Positions 36,955 through 46,119 of a DNA stretch of 64,000 bases are shown piece by piece. The notes beneath the pieces were generated by a model that saw only the letters and a list, made by a program, of their open reading frames with translations, ran no database searches and had not been told where the DNA came from. The translations under genes and the position numbers were made by a program. Source of the stretch: Flavobacterium collinsii (GTDB lineage: Bacteria > Bacteroidota > Bacteroidia > Flavobacteriales > Flavobacteriaceae); the NCBI RefSeq assembly GCF_902804485.1, contig NZ_CADCST010000061.1, positions 1-64,000 on the forward strand. The letters run 5' to 3'. Positions within the stretch are counted from its first letter, which is position 1, and the number at the start of each line of letters is the position of its first letter.

Positions 36955-37296
36955 ATGTTTCTGATTGTTGCTAAATATTTAATTCCAAAAGGGTATCGGG
37001 GAATGGCTGTGTTTCCGTTTGTCATTTTGAAATATGGTGCAGATAAAGAAAATGCTGTTTTAGTCAATCATGAAAAAATTCATCTTCGGCAGCAATTGGA
37101 ATTATTGATTCTTCCGTTTTATGTTTTTTATCTTTTAGAATACGTAGTTCGGCTCATTCAATATAAAAACAAAGAACTGGCCTATCGGAATATAAGCTTT
37201 GAGAGAGAAGCTTACACCAATGAAAGCCATTTGAATTATTTGAAAAACCGACCTTTTTTTGGCTTTTTAAATTACTTAACTTTAAAACACAAATAG
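36955..37296 (+). CDS. Small membrane protein with HExxH motif
   Basis: The 113-residue protein of no named family has HEKIH at residues 39-43 followed by RQQLE. A hydrophobic stretch (about 50-68, LLILPFYVFYLLEYVVRLI) comes next, then FEREAY with Glu at 83 and 85. HExxH plus a later Glu is the zinc-ligand pattern of gluzincin peptidases such as M48/M56, so a minimal membrane metallopeptidase is possible. The gene ends three bases before the ACC-deaminase-like gene and is probably co-transcribed with it. Confidence 0.65.
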   Translation: MFLIVAKYLIPKGYRGMAVFPFVILKYGADKENAVLVNHEKIHLRQQLELLILPFYVFYLLEYVVRLIQYKNKELAYRNISFEREAYTNESHLNYLKNRPFFGFLNYLTLKHK

Positions 37297-37299
37297 ATT

Positions 37300-38196
37300 T
37301 TGAATCAGGAAATTCATATCGTCTTGCCCAATGCTATTTCGTTGACTATAAAACGAGAAGATTTGATTCATCCGTTTGTTTCGGGAAATAAATTCAGGAA
37401 ATTGAAATACAATTTACTTCAGGCAAAATCCGAAAATAAAAATACTTTGCTGACTTTTGGAGGCGCTTTTTCCAATCACATTGCCGCAGTCGCTTATGCC
37501 GGGAAAGAGCAGGGTTTTAGAACGATTGGAATTATTAGAGGCGATGAGCTTTTTGATAAAATAGAGGAGAATCCAACGCTGAAATTTGCTCAGGAAAACG
37601 GAATGCAGTTTGAGTTTGTGACGCGAGAGGAGTATCGGCATAAAAACGAAAGTGCTTTTATAGAAAAGCTTAAAGGTAAATTTGGAGACTTTTATTTGGT
37701 ACCTGAAGGTGGAACAAATGAATTGGCTGTAAAAGGATGTGAAGAGATTTTAACAAAAGAAGATGCACGTTTTGATTTTGTTTGTTGTGCGGTAGGAACG
37801 GGCGGAACGATCTCGGGATTGATTAATGGTTCGCTGCAGCATCAGAAAATTTTAGGGTTTCCGGCGTTAAAAGGTGACTTTTTAACCGATGAAATTCGTA
37901 TTTTTGCAAAGAAAGATAACTGGGATTTAATTTCTGACTATCATTTTGGAGGTTATGGGAAGGTAAATTTGGAATTAATTGAATTTATCAATGCTTTTTT
38001 TGAAGAAAATAAAGTGCCTTTGGATCCAATTTATACGGGAAAGATGGTTTTTGGCGTTATAGACTTAATACATAAAAACTATTTTCCTGCACATTCAAAA
38101 ATTTTATTGGTCCATACCGGCGGATTGCAGGGAATTAAAGGGATGAATGTTAAATTGAAGCAGAAAAAATTACCAATACTCAAAAGCAATGGTTAA
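37300..38196 (+). CDS. 1-aminocyclopropane-1-carboxylate deaminase / D-cysteine desulfhydrase family enzyme
   Basis: The 298-residue fold-type II PLP enzyme has the lysine region KREDLIHPFVSGNKFRKLKYN (SGNKxRKL motif). GGAFSNHIAAVAYAGK follows, then CCAVGTGGTISGL (phosphate loop) and IYTGKMVFGV. Substrate cannot be decided between ACC, D-cysteine or related amino acids. The only start that fits is TTG at 37300, since no ATG lies near the conserved N-terminus. It follows the previous gene by three bases and overlaps the next by eight. Confidence 0.87.
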   Translation: MNQEIHIVLPNAISLTIKREDLIHPFVSGNKFRKLKYNLLQAKSENKNTLLTFGGAFSNHIAAVAYAGKEQGFRTIGIIRGDELFDKIEENPTLKFAQENGMQFEFVTREEYRHKNESAFIEKLKGKFGDFYLVPEGGTNELAVKGCEEILTKEDARFDFVCCAVGTGGTISGLINGSLQHQKILGFPALKGDFLTDEIRIFAKKDNWDLISDYHFGGYGKVNLELIEFINAFFEENKVPLDPIYTGKMVFGVIDLIHKNYFPAHSKILLVHTGGLQGIKGMNVKLKQKKLPILKSNG

Positions 38197-39082
38197 AAAA
38201 ATAATAGCACTTTTAATGCTGGCAACTTTAGTAGGCTGCTCCTCTAGTAAACCTACTATCGCGACGACCAAAAAAGCGGCGGCAGTCCAGAGACCCAGAG
38301 TGGCAACAACCAAAAAGCCAACTTACACCAAACCAATTGGCAAAAAATACCCTTCTACAAATAATACAACTGAGGTTATTCAGTCTACTTCAAAAACAGT
38401 TGTAACCAGCGATTTAATCAACAATTATATTCTACAATTCAAAGATATTGCAATAGGGAATATGCAGAAATACGGCATTCCTGCAAGTATCATTCTGGCA
38501 CAGGGAATTTTAGAATCCGGTGCAGGAAAAGGAGATTTGGCGCTGGAAGCTAATAATCATTTTGGAATTAAATGCCACAAGGACTGGCTGGGAGAGAGTG
38601 TGCGTCATGATGATGATTCGGCTCAGGAATGTTTCAGAAAATATACAGAAGCTGCAGAATCTTATAGAGATCATGCCTTGTTTTTGGTTGGTAAAAATAG
38701 ATATGCAACTTTATTTACTTACGAAAAAGACGATTATAAATCCTGGGCAAAAGGGTTAAGAGCGGCAGGTTATGCCACAGATCCCAATTACCCGGATAAA
38801 TTAATTAGTTATATCGAACGATACAATCTGCACCAGTACGATTGTCAGGTTACCGGAAAAAGCTACAAACCTTTTGAAAAATCAGCTCCGGTAAGAAGTT
38901 CTTCACCTTCCGGTTCTCCTTCTAATGCTAATTCGAACGATCCTAATTTATACGAAGTTCAAAAAGGGGACACCTTATATTCGATTTCAAAAAAATTCAA
39001 CCTTTTGGTTGACGATTTAAAACAGAAAAATAATCTTTCAGACAACGCACTTTCTATCGGGCAGAAGTTGAAAGTGAAGTAA
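38189..39082 (+). CDS. Glucosaminidase-LysM cell wall lipoprotein
   Basis: The 297-residue protein has a lipoprotein signal ending LVGC (Cys 17). A low-complexity Lys/Thr/Pro linker follows (about 18-60). The glucosaminidase (GH73-like) domain at about 70-215 contains YGIPASIILAQGILESGAGKGDLALEANNHFGIKCHKDW and later WAKGLRAAGYATDPNYPDKLI. A LysM domain is C-terminal (YEVQKGDTLYSISKKFNLLVDDL...LSIGQKLKVK). It should cleave peptidoglycan glycan strands. The Glu of ILESG is the expected catalytic acid. It overlaps the upstream enzyme gene. Confidence 0.92.
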   Translation: MVKKIIALLMLATLVGCSSSKPTIATTKKAAAVQRPRVATTKKPTYTKPIGKKYPSTNNTTEVIQSTSKTVVTSDLINNYILQFKDIAIGNMQKYGIPASIILAQGILESGAGKGDLALEANNHFGIKCHKDWLGESVRHDDDSAQECFRKYTEAAESYRDHALFLVGKNRYATLFTYEKDDYKSWAKGLRAAGYATDPNYPDKLISYIERYNLHQYDCQVTGKSYKPFEKSAPVRSSSPSGSPSNANSNDPNLYEVQKGDTLYSISKKFNLLVDDLKQKNNLSDNALSIGQKLKVK

Positions 39083-39163
39083 TGTTCAGTCTCAGTCACA
39101 GTTTTAAGTCTTAGTTTAAGTTCTTTAAAATCTAAAATCAGAATTCAAAAATCTAAAATCATA

Positions 39164-40450
39164 ATGATATATAAAAGAAGTAGTCAGCTTTTTGCTGAAG
39201 CAGAAAAAGTAATTCCTGGAGGGGTAAATTCACCGGTAAGAGCGTTTAAAGCAGTTGGTGGAACTCCAATTTTTGTAAAAAGTGCCAAAGGTGCCTATTT
39301 GTATGACGAGGACGGAAATAAATTAATCGATTATATCAATTCATGGGGACCAATGGTTTTGGGTCATGCCTACCAACCGGTTGTGGATGCTGTAATTGAA
39401 AAAGCAAAATTGGGTACTTCATTTGGAATGCCAACAGAATTAGAAACGGAGATTGCTGCTTTGGCAGTTTCTATGGTGCCGAATATTGATAAAATTAGAT
39501 TTGTAAATTCAGGTACCGAAGCTTGTATGAGTGCAATTCGTCTGGCTCGCGGATTTACGAAAAGAGATAAAATTATCAAATTCGCAGGCTGCTATCACGG
39601 ACATTCAGATTCATTTTTGATTCAGGCCGGAAGCGGAGCAGTAACTTTTGGATCGCCAAACAGCCCGGGAGTTACAGAAGGTACTGCAAAAGATACTTTG
39701 TTAGCGAAGTACAATGATTTAGAAAACGTAAAGACTTTAATCGAAGCCAATAAAAATGAAATCGCTGCCATTATCATAGAAGCGGTTGCCGGAAATATGG
39801 GATGTATTCCGCCTCAAAAAGGTTTTCTGGAAGGTTTAAGAGAATTGTGTACGGCCAATGGAATTTTACTGATTTTTGATGAGGTCATGACAGGTTTCCG
39901 TCTGGCTCGCGGAGGAGTTCAGGAATTGTATAATGTCAATGCCGATATTGTAACTTTCGGAAAAGTAATTGGTGGAGGTTTGCCTGTAGGTGCTTTTGCA
40001 GCCCGTGAAGAAATCATGAATTATCTGGCACCGCTTGGTCCGGTATATCAGGCAGGGACATTATCAGGTAATCCGCTGGCAATGGCTGCAGGTTTGGCAA
40101 TGTTACAGGCACTAAATAATGATCCGGCAATCTTTACTCGTTTAGAAGAAAAAACAGCTTATTTAGAAGCTGGAATCGACAGGGTTTTAAAAGCCAATAA
40201 TGTTGTTTTTACAATCAATAGAGTAGGGTCGATGATTTCTGTTCACTTTGATGCAAATCCGGTTGTTGATTTTCAAACTGCTGCGAAAGGTGATAATGAA
40301 ACGTTTAAGAAATTCTTCCACGGCTTGTTGCAAGAAGGTGTTTATATTGCCCCATCGGCTTATGAAACCTGGTTTATTACCGATGCCTTAACCTATGAAG
40401 ATCTGGATTTTACCATTAATGCGATTGATAAAGTTTCTAAGACCTTTTAG
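39164..40450 (+). CDS. hemL: Glutamate-1-semialdehyde 2,1-aminomutase
   Basis: The enzyme converts glutamate-1-semialdehyde to 5-aminolevulinate in the C5 heme pathway. The 428-residue PLP protein has [20 protein letters not shown] at the N-terminus, [43 protein letters not shown], and the PLP lysine K267 in [15 protein letters not shown]. Length and motifs are those of HemL; no fusion or loss is seen. The upstream gap contains only TTCAGTCTCAG and AATCTAAAATC repeats. Confidence 0.97.
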   Translation: MIYKRSSQLFAEAEKVIPGGVNSPVRAFKAVGGTPIFVKSAKGAYLYDEDGNKLIDYINSWGPMVLGHAYQPVVDAVIEKAKLGTSFGMPTELETEIAALAVSMVPNIDKIRFVNSGTEACMSAIRLARGFTKRDKIIKFAGCYHGHSDSFLIQAGSGAVTFGSPNSPGVTEGTAKDTLLAKYNDLENVKTLIEANKNEIAAIIIEAVAGNMGCIPPQKGFLEGLRELCTANGILLIFDEVMTGFRLARGGVQELYNVNADIVTFGKVIGGGLPVGAFAAREEIMNYLAPLGPVYQAGTLSGNPLAMAAGLAMLQALNNDPAIFTRLEEKTAYLEAGIDRVLKANNVVFTINRVGSMISVHFDANPVVDFQTAAKGDNETFKKFFHGLLQEGVYIAPSAYETWFITDALTYEDLDFTINAIDKVSKTF

Positions 40451-40490
40451 ATCTTAGAAGTTAAAAACATATATTTTTTTTTCAATTGGA

Positions 40491-40527
40491 GGCTCAGTTT
40501 TTTTAGTAAAGCTGGGTCTTTTTTTTA
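40491..40527 (+). terminator. Probable terminator of hemL
   Basis: GGCTCAG at 40491-40497 can pair with CTGGGTC at 40512-40518, including two G-T pairs, followed by eight T. Confidence 0.5.
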
Positions 40528-40530
40528 GTT

Positions 40531-40640
40531 TTCAGTCTCAATATTCAGTCTCAGTATTCAGTCTCAGTATTCAGTCTCAGTGTTCAGTCTCAGTTCACAA
40601 TTTACATTTCACAGTTTACATTTCACAGTTTACATCTCAC
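40531..40640. repeat. Tandem 13-base TTCAGTCTCAGTA array and TTTCACAGTTTACA repeats
   Basis: Five copies of a 13-base unit (TTCAGTCTCAGTA and close variants) start at 40531, 40544, 40557, 40570 and 40583. Two to three copies of a 14-base TTTCACAGTTTACA unit follow. Related sequence, reversed, lies at 9500-9575; TTCAGTCTCAG also occurs near 1095 and 39084. Confidence 0.7.
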
Positions 40641-40739
40641 ACTATTCCGTCTCATTTCCACAATTTAAATTCTAAAATAACCAAGTAGTTAATGAAAAGT
40701 TAATAAATAGGTTTTAGAGCGTATATTCAGGATAAAAAT

Positions 40740-40747
40740 TATTTTTG
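40740..40747 (+). promoter_or_regulatory. -7 box of the metalloprotease gene
   Basis: TATTTTTG is an exact TAnnTTTG, 30 bases before the start codon at 40778. Confidence 0.5.
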
Positions 40748-40777
40748 TTTATTAAATAACCATTAAACCTGCAGTAA

Positions 40778-43252
40778 ATGAAGAAATTTCTCATTTTAAC
40801 TACAATAGCGGCATTTGTGCTATTTCCTACTTCTCAATTTGCACAATCAAATAAGAAAAAATCTAAAAAAGACGAATCGGCAGCTGCCCCACCGGAGAAA
40901 AAACCGGAGTCAGCAATTAAAGACTACAGCAAGGTAATCACCAAAGACGCTATCTCTGATGACGGACTTTTTAAAGTGCATAAAGTCGATAAAAAATACT
41001 ATTTCGAGATTCCGAATAAATACCTGAACAAAGACATGCTTTTAGTAAGCAGATTGTCAAAACTGCCTTCTAATTTGGGTGGCGGGTATGTAAACGCGGG
41101 ATCAGAAACCAACGAGCAATTAATAGTCTGGCAACGTTTTCAAGATAAAATTCTGATCAAATCAAAATCATACAATGCGGTTGCCAATGATAGTTTGCCG
41201 ATTAGTATTTCGGTAAAATCAAATAATTATGAGCCTACTTTATTTGCTTTTGATATCGTAGCTTTTAGTAAAGATTCTGCAAACACGGTGGTTGATGTTA
41301 CTAAATTTTACAGTACAGATGTTAAGGCGATCAGTGGAATTTCGTCAGAAATGCGCGAAACGTATAAAGTAAAAGGGCTTGACGATTCAAGAAGTTTTAT
41401 CAATACGATCAAAAGCTTTCCAATGAATATCGAAGTAATTCAGGATATGACCTATAATGCTTCGAAACCATCGATGCTGGAAGATACAGAATCGATTAGT
41501 ATTCAAATGAACCAATCGATGATTTTGCTGCCGGAAGTACCTATGACACCAAGGCTGGCTGATCCAAGGGTAGGCTGGTTTACGGTAAGCCAGTACGATT
41601 ATGGAAGCAATGAATTGAAATCGGATCTTAAAACTTATATTCGTCGTTGGAGATTGGAACCAAAAGATCCTGAAGCGTATGCAAGAGGAGAGTTAGTTGA
41701 ACCGGTAAAACCTATCGTTTACTATTTAGACCCTGCTACTCCTGAAAAACTGAGAAAATACATCAAACAAGGGATAGAGGAATGGCAAAAACCTTTTGAA
41801 ACAGCAGGATTTAAGAATGCGATTATTGCAAAAGACGCTCCAACAAAAGCCGAAGATCCTGATTTTAGCCCGGAAGATGTTCGATATTCTGTTGTTCGTT
41901 ATGTTGCAAGTACTACTCGAAATGCAGTTGGTCCAAGTGTTTCAGACCCCAGAAGTGGTGAGATTATCGAAAGTGATGTAATCTGGTACCATAATCATTT
42001 GCGTTCGTACAGAAACAGGTATTTGTTAGAAACCGGAGCGGCAAATCCGTCTGCGAGAACTTTGCAGACAAGCGATGAGGAAATGGGAGAAATGATGCGT
42101 ATGGTAATTGCTCACGAAGTGGGTCACGCTTTAGGTTTTCCGCATAATATGGGCGCAAGCTGTGCGTATGATGTAGAAAGTTACCGAAATGGTGATTTTA
42201 CGCAGCAAAACGGAATTTCGGCTAGTATAATGGACTATGCGAGATACAATTATATTGCACAACCTGGTGATAAAAACATTCGCTTTATTCGAAAAATGGG
42301 AGCTTACGATCACTATGCTTTAAACTGGGGATACAGAGTGATTCCGAATGTGAAATCTCCTGAGGATGAATCGGCTACTTTAGACAAATGGATTTTGGAT
42401 AAAGCAGGAAATCCGCTGTACAAATTTGGAAAACAAAGCAGTGCTTTTGATCCTACATCTCAAACAGAAGATATTGGGAATAATTCTATGAAAGCAAGTA
42501 CTTACGGACTTAAAAATTTAGAATATGTTGCCGCTCATTTAAACGAATGGACGAGTAATGTAACCAATAGCTATGAAGATCTGGATGAATTGTACAAAGA
42601 AATGCTTGACGTTTGGAGTCGATATGTAGGCCATGTTGTGACTAATGTTGGAGGAGTTTACGAAAATACTAAAAAACCAAATCAGGCAGGAAATGTTTAC
42701 GAGGTAGTACCGAAAGCAAAACAGATTGAAGCAATGAACTGGCTACAGACTAACGCTTTTGCTTCACCAACATGGATTGTAAATGTTACAACTTTGAAGA
42801 ATACTGATTTTGCCGGTTATGCGGAAAGATTCAGAAGCTTACAGGTGAGACAGTTGAATAGTTTGCTTAGTATTGGTCGTATTGGCAGATTAGTAGATAA
42901 TGAAATTGTTGGAGGAGATACTTACAAAGCACTGGATTTATTGAGAGATACACGAAAAGGAATCTGGAAAGAAGCAGCAGCACCTGGAAATGTGACTATC
43001 TACAGAAGAAATCTGCAACGTGGTTTTATTGATCGAATGGGAGCATTAATGACCGAAGAAATTAAGCCATCTGATCGATCAGTGGTATATTATAATGTAA
43101 ACCAATCTGATGTGAGAGCTTTGGTACGTGGTGAGTTGAATGCGCTAAGAACGACACTTTTGGCAGCAAAGGCGAGACCTGTAAATGCAGAAACCAAATA
43201 TCATTATGAGGATTGTATTAAGAGAATAGACTTAATTCTTAATCCGAAATAA
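40778..43252 (+). CDS. Zinc-dependent metalloprotease, metzincin type (DUF5117/DUF4953-like)
   Basis: The 824-residue secreted protein has a signal peptide ending SQFAQ (about residue 23). A Lys-rich linker and DUF5117-like beta region (about 45-330) follow, then the catalytic domain. HEVGHALGFPH at residues 446-456 fits the metzincin zinc motif HExxHxxGxxH exactly. A Met-turn, SIMDYARY, follows about 35 residues later. The long C-terminal part is helical. These proteins are frequent in Bacteroidota; the substrate is unknown. Confidence 0.88.
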   Translation: MKKFLILTTIAAFVLFPTSQFAQSNKKKSKKDESAAAPPEKKPESAIKDYSKVITKDAISDDGLFKVHKVDKKYYFEIPNKYLNKDMLLVSRLSKLPSNLGGGYVNAGSETNEQLIVWQRFQDKILIKSKSYNAVANDSLPISISVKSNNYEPTLFAFDIVAFSKDSANTVVDVTKFYSTDVKAISGISSEMRETYKVKGLDDSRSFINTIKSFPMNIEVIQDMTYNASKPSMLEDTESISIQMNQSMILLPEVPMTPRLADPRVGWFTVSQYDYGSNELKSDLKTYIRRWRLEPKDPEAYARGELVEPVKPIVYYLDPATPEKLRKYIKQGIEEWQKPFETAGFKNAIIAKDAPTKAEDPDFSPEDVRYSVVRYVASTTRNAVGPSVSDPRSGEIIESDVIWYHNHLRSYRNRYLLETGAANPSARTLQTSDEEMGEMMRMVIAHEVGHALGFPHNMGASCAYDVESYRNGDFTQQNGISASIMDYARYNYIAQPGDKNIRFIRKMGAYDHYALNWGYRVIPNVKSPEDESATLDKWILDKAGNPLYKFGKQSSAFDPTSQTEDIGNNSMKASTYGLKNLEYVAAHLNEWTSNVTNSYEDLDELYKEMLDVWSRYVGHVVTNVGGVYENTKKPNQAGNVYEVVPKAKQIEAMNWLQTNAFASPTWIVNVTTLKNTDFAGYAERFRSLQVRQLNSLLSIGRIGRLVDNEIVGGDTYKALDLLRDTRKGIWKEAAAPGNVTIYRRNLQRGFIDRMGALMTEEIKPSDRSVVYYNVNQSDVRALVRGELNALRTTLLAAKARPVNAETKYHYEDCIKRIDLILNPK

Positions 43253-43305
43253 GATTTTATAATAAAAAATAAAAAGCTTTTGAGCCTCTTTTTTTATGAA
43301 TTAAA

Positions 43306-43749
43306 TTAGTTGTTTGCCTTTTTGTATTCTTTCATTTTTTCTTTTGCTTTTTCTCTGTTTTCGTCTTTTACAGCCGTCCATTTTTTATACTGGTCGTCAT
43401 TTAAAATTGATTTCATTTTTGCATCGTTAGCAGCTTTTTCATCTAGCATTTGTTTTCTAAAAGCAACTTTGTCTTCTGTTGTCAGGGGTGTACCGTTCTC
43501 TTTCTTGCTTTTGCGGTCTTCTTTAAACTTTTCGGCTTTGGCACTTCTGTCTGCTAAAAGCTGTTTTACCTGCGCTTGCTGATTGGCATCTAAATTGAGT
43601 TCCGAAGTGAGTTTTTTCAGCTGCTTTTCATTACGTTGTTCCGGAGTTAGTTTTTCTCTTGGTTCGCGTGAAGGTTTTTGATCTGCTGCCTCTTGTGCAA
43701 AACTTGCTATTACAACGAATAACAAAGCTGCGATAAGTAATTTCTTCAT
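43306..43749 (-). CDS. Small secreted helical protein, Spy/CpxP-like
   Basis: The 147-residue protein has a signal peptide ending ASFAQ (about residue 19). The remainder is extremely charged and helical: EKLTPEQRNEKQLKKLTSELNLDANQQAQVKQLLADRSAKAEKFKEDRKSK and KMKSILNDDQYKKWTAVKDENREKAKEKMKEYKK. The LT-x-EQ and L-N-DDQYKKW pieces resemble the LTxxQ motifs of Spy/CpxP periplasmic chaperones and of related Bacteroidota small proteins. Assignment is by pattern only. Confidence 0.65.
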   Translation of the reverse strand: MKKLLIAALLFVVIASFAQEAADQKPSREPREKLTPEQRNEKQLKKLTSELNLDANQQAQVKQLLADRSAKAEKFKEDRKSKKENGTPLTTEDKVAFRKQMLDEKAANDAKMKSILNDDQYKKWTAVKDENREKAKEKMKEYKKANN

Positions 43750-43941
43750 GATGTACGTTTTTTAATTGTTTATATAACTTAGACTTTACTGGATTAAAGA
43801 GGTTTAATCTGACAGCCAGAATTATAGATTATTTAACAAAATTAAATATAAAAGCAGTTTATCTGTTTGGATTTTAATGGGTTAATGGGTTTTGTTCGTT
43901 AGTCCATGCTTTTTATCATGTTTTTATAAGAAATGGTTTTT

Positions 43942-43949
43942 TAAATTTG
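43942..43949 (+). promoter_or_regulatory. -7 box of the DUF4274-like gene
   Basis: TAAATTTG is an exact TAnnTTTG, about 45 bases before the start codon at 43995. Confidence 0.45.
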
Positions 43950-43994
43950 TTTAAATATTAGAAATCAGGAACGGTCATTGTCAGAATCAAAAAA

Positions 43995-44918
43995 ATGGAA
44001 GAATCATTTAGCAAAAAGAATAAAAACCGGGTTTTAAAAGCGGTAAACGGAGAGCTGTCCTATCAGAAGTTAACTGCAGCAGAATGGCATCAGTTTGTTC
44101 AAAACTGGAATTATGATGATGGAATAGTGCCTTTTGAATGGATCGTTAAACAAAAAACGCTTGATAAAGGAACGGCTCTTTGTTTGTATTGGATGCTGCA
44201 ACCCGATTATTTTTGCAGGTTTAAAAGTGAAGCCGAAGTCAAGGACGATTTGTATTTTGAACAGTATAAATTGTTGAAAGAAATTGAGCTAAGATATGTT
44301 AATAGTTTTTATCAGGATGAGAATTTTTCTTTCGATCCGAATAAGGAGTTTTTGGATGAAAATTCCAATGTAGCATGTATTCCGAGTGAAATGTTGCTTA
44401 AAACGGTAGGTGTAGTTTTCGAACGATTGGATATTGAATTTGCTTTTTTAAGAAATCCGAATGAAAAGGAGCTGAAAACAATCGCGAGTAAGATAGCAGA
44501 TGCTGTAAAGATCATTCAGATTTCAAATCCGGACTTTGTTTATGATGCTACTGATGCGGCAGTAAATGCGATTGTTGAAAGTGTTGAATACTGGAAAACC
44601 AAAGAATTAGGGAAGGTAAAAATCAATTACCTGTCTTATTTATGGATGGATTGTATGCATAAAAAACATAGTTGGGATTGGATTGTCTGGGATTGGGAAA
44701 CCGGGAATAATCTAGGAGTGACCAACACCACAAAAGAATTAACCTGTCTGGCTGATACTATTATCGCTCATACCATAGACGGATTTCAACCTACTTCGAT
44801 CATCTTTGATTTGTACAAAGAACTGGAGGGAGTGAATAATTTTTATGATTTAAAAAGAGATCCTTACAGTGGAATCGGATTACTGTTTAGTACCGATCAC
44901 ATGAAATTCAGAGATTAA
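43995..44918 (+). CDS. DUF4274-like protein
   Basis: The 307-residue cytoplasmic protein has no signal peptide. The N-terminal piece AAEWHQFVQNWNYDDGIVPFEWIVKQKTLDKGTALCLYWMLQPDYF resembles the DUF4274 domain. The rest is unassigned and contains Trp-rich segments (YLSYLWMDCMHKKHSWDWIVWDWETGNNLG). Its function is unknown, and neighbours give no hint. It has its own -7 box. Confidence 0.6.
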   Translation: MEESFSKKNKNRVLKAVNGELSYQKLTAAEWHQFVQNWNYDDGIVPFEWIVKQKTLDKGTALCLYWMLQPDYFCRFKSEAEVKDDLYFEQYKLLKEIELRYVNSFYQDENFSFDPNKEFLDENSNVACIPSEMLLKTVGVVFERLDIEFAFLRNPNEKELKTIASKIADAVKIIQISNPDFVYDATDAAVNAIVESVEYWKTKELGKVKINYLSYLWMDCMHKKHSWDWIVWDWETGNNLGVTNTTKELTCLADTIIAHTIDGFQPTSIIFDLYKELEGVNNFYDLKRDPYSGIGLLFSTDHMKFRD

Positions 44919-45014
44919 CAAGCGTTGTTTTTTAGGTATAGGAAATTTACTTCTAAATAATTATGTAATTTTAGTGAAAACAAAGGATTAATACTTCAAG
45001 AAAAAAGAATCAAG

Positions 45015-46040
45015 ATGAGTTTAAAGGATACAGTAAATACAAATAAAATAGCTTTTTTTTCAACACAGCCTTACGATAAAACGTTTTTCAATAAATACAA
45101 TGACGTATTTGGTTTTGAATTGGATTTCTTTGAAACGCAATTAAATCCTCAAACCGTTATTTTGATTGAAAATGCTTCGATTGTTTGTGTGTTTGTAAAT
45201 GATATTATCAATGAATCAGTATTGAAACAATTGGCTGAAAAAGGAGTGAAGATTATTGCTCTGCGGTGTGCAGGTTTTAATAATGTTGATTTGGATGCGG
45301 CCAAAAAGTACAATCTGAAAGTATGCAGGGTTCCTGCATATTCGCCTCAGGCTGTCGCAGAGCATGCGATGGCAATGATTCTAACACTGAACAGAAAAAC
45401 ACATAAAGCCTACAATAGAGTTCGGGAACAAAATTTTTCGCTAAACGGATTATTAGGTTTTGACCTGTTTGGGAAGACTATCGGGATTATCGGAACAGGG
45501 AATATCGGGAAAGCTTTCGCTAAGATCGCTCTGGGGTTTGGTTGTAAAGTTCTGGCATATGATATTGTAACAAATACTGAAATGGAAAAAGATGGAGTAC
45601 AGTTTGTTTCGTTGGAAGAGATTTTCAAAACCAGCGATATAATCTCATTGCATTGTCCTCTAAACGATCAGACGAAACATGTCATTAATAAAGAATCTAT
45701 CGCTTTAATGAAGGAAAGTGTAATGCTTATCAATACAAGCCGTGGAGGATTGATTGAAACAGCCGCTGTTATTGAAGGTTTGAAAGAAGGTAAAATTGGG
45801 TATTTAGGAATTGATGTTTACGAACAGGAAGAAAAACTGTTTTTTAGGGATCTTTCTGCTGATATTATTCAGGACGATGCTATTCAGCGCTTAATGAGTT
45901 TCCCAAATGTCTTGGTGACGGCGCATCAGGCTTTTTTTACCAATGAAGCCTTAACGCAGATCGCTTTGGTTACCTTTAACAATATAAAGTCTTTACTGAC
46001 TGACAATGATATTGAAAATAAAACCGCTTTGTTGGTTTAA
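45015..46040 (+). CDS. D-2-hydroxyacid dehydrogenase (D-lactate dehydrogenase type)
   Basis: The 341-residue NAD-dependent enzyme resembles fermentative D-lactate dehydrogenase. It starts NKIAFFSTQPYDKTFFNKYN, followed by LRCAGFNNVDLDAAKKYNLKVCRVPAYSPQAVAEHAMAMIL. The nucleotide-binding motif GTGNIGKAFAKIALGFG and catalytic segments NTSRGGLIET and HQAFFTNEAL follow. Substrate is probably pyruvate/D-lactate; other 2-oxoacids are possible. A hairpin follows the gene. Confidence 0.9.
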   Translation: MSLKDTVNTNKIAFFSTQPYDKTFFNKYNDVFGFELDFFETQLNPQTVILIENASIVCVFVNDIINESVLKQLAEKGVKIIALRCAGFNNVDLDAAKKYNLKVCRVPAYSPQAVAEHAMAMILTLNRKTHKAYNRVREQNFSLNGLLGFDLFGKTIGIIGTGNIGKAFAKIALGFGCKVLAYDIVTNTEMEKDGVQFVSLEEIFKTSDIISLHCPLNDQTKHVINKESIALMKESVMLINTSRGGLIETAAVIEGLKEGKIGYLGIDVYEQEEKLFFRDLSADIIQDDAIQRLMSFPNVLVTAHQAFFTNEALTQIALVTFNNIKSLLTDNDIENKTALLV

Positions 46041-46050
46041 ATTGAATCAC

Positions 46051-46083
46051 AAACGCTACAGTTTTTCAAAACATGTAGCGTTT
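46051..46083 (+). terminator. Hairpin after the D-hydroxyacid dehydrogenase gene
   Basis: Perfect 10-bp stem AAACGCTACA / TGTAGCGTTT with a 13-base loop, 11 bases after the stop codon. There is no strong T run, so termination is likely but not certain. Confidence 0.55.
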
Positions 46084-46119
46084 AGAAACGGAATAGTAAA
46101 AATTAAAAAAAGAGAAAAC

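Noticed and set aside
46006..46119. Longer N-terminus of the lipoprotein at 46120
   Set aside because: It would overlap the dehydrogenase gene and run through a hairpin; the Met at 46120 begins a normal lipoprotein signal.
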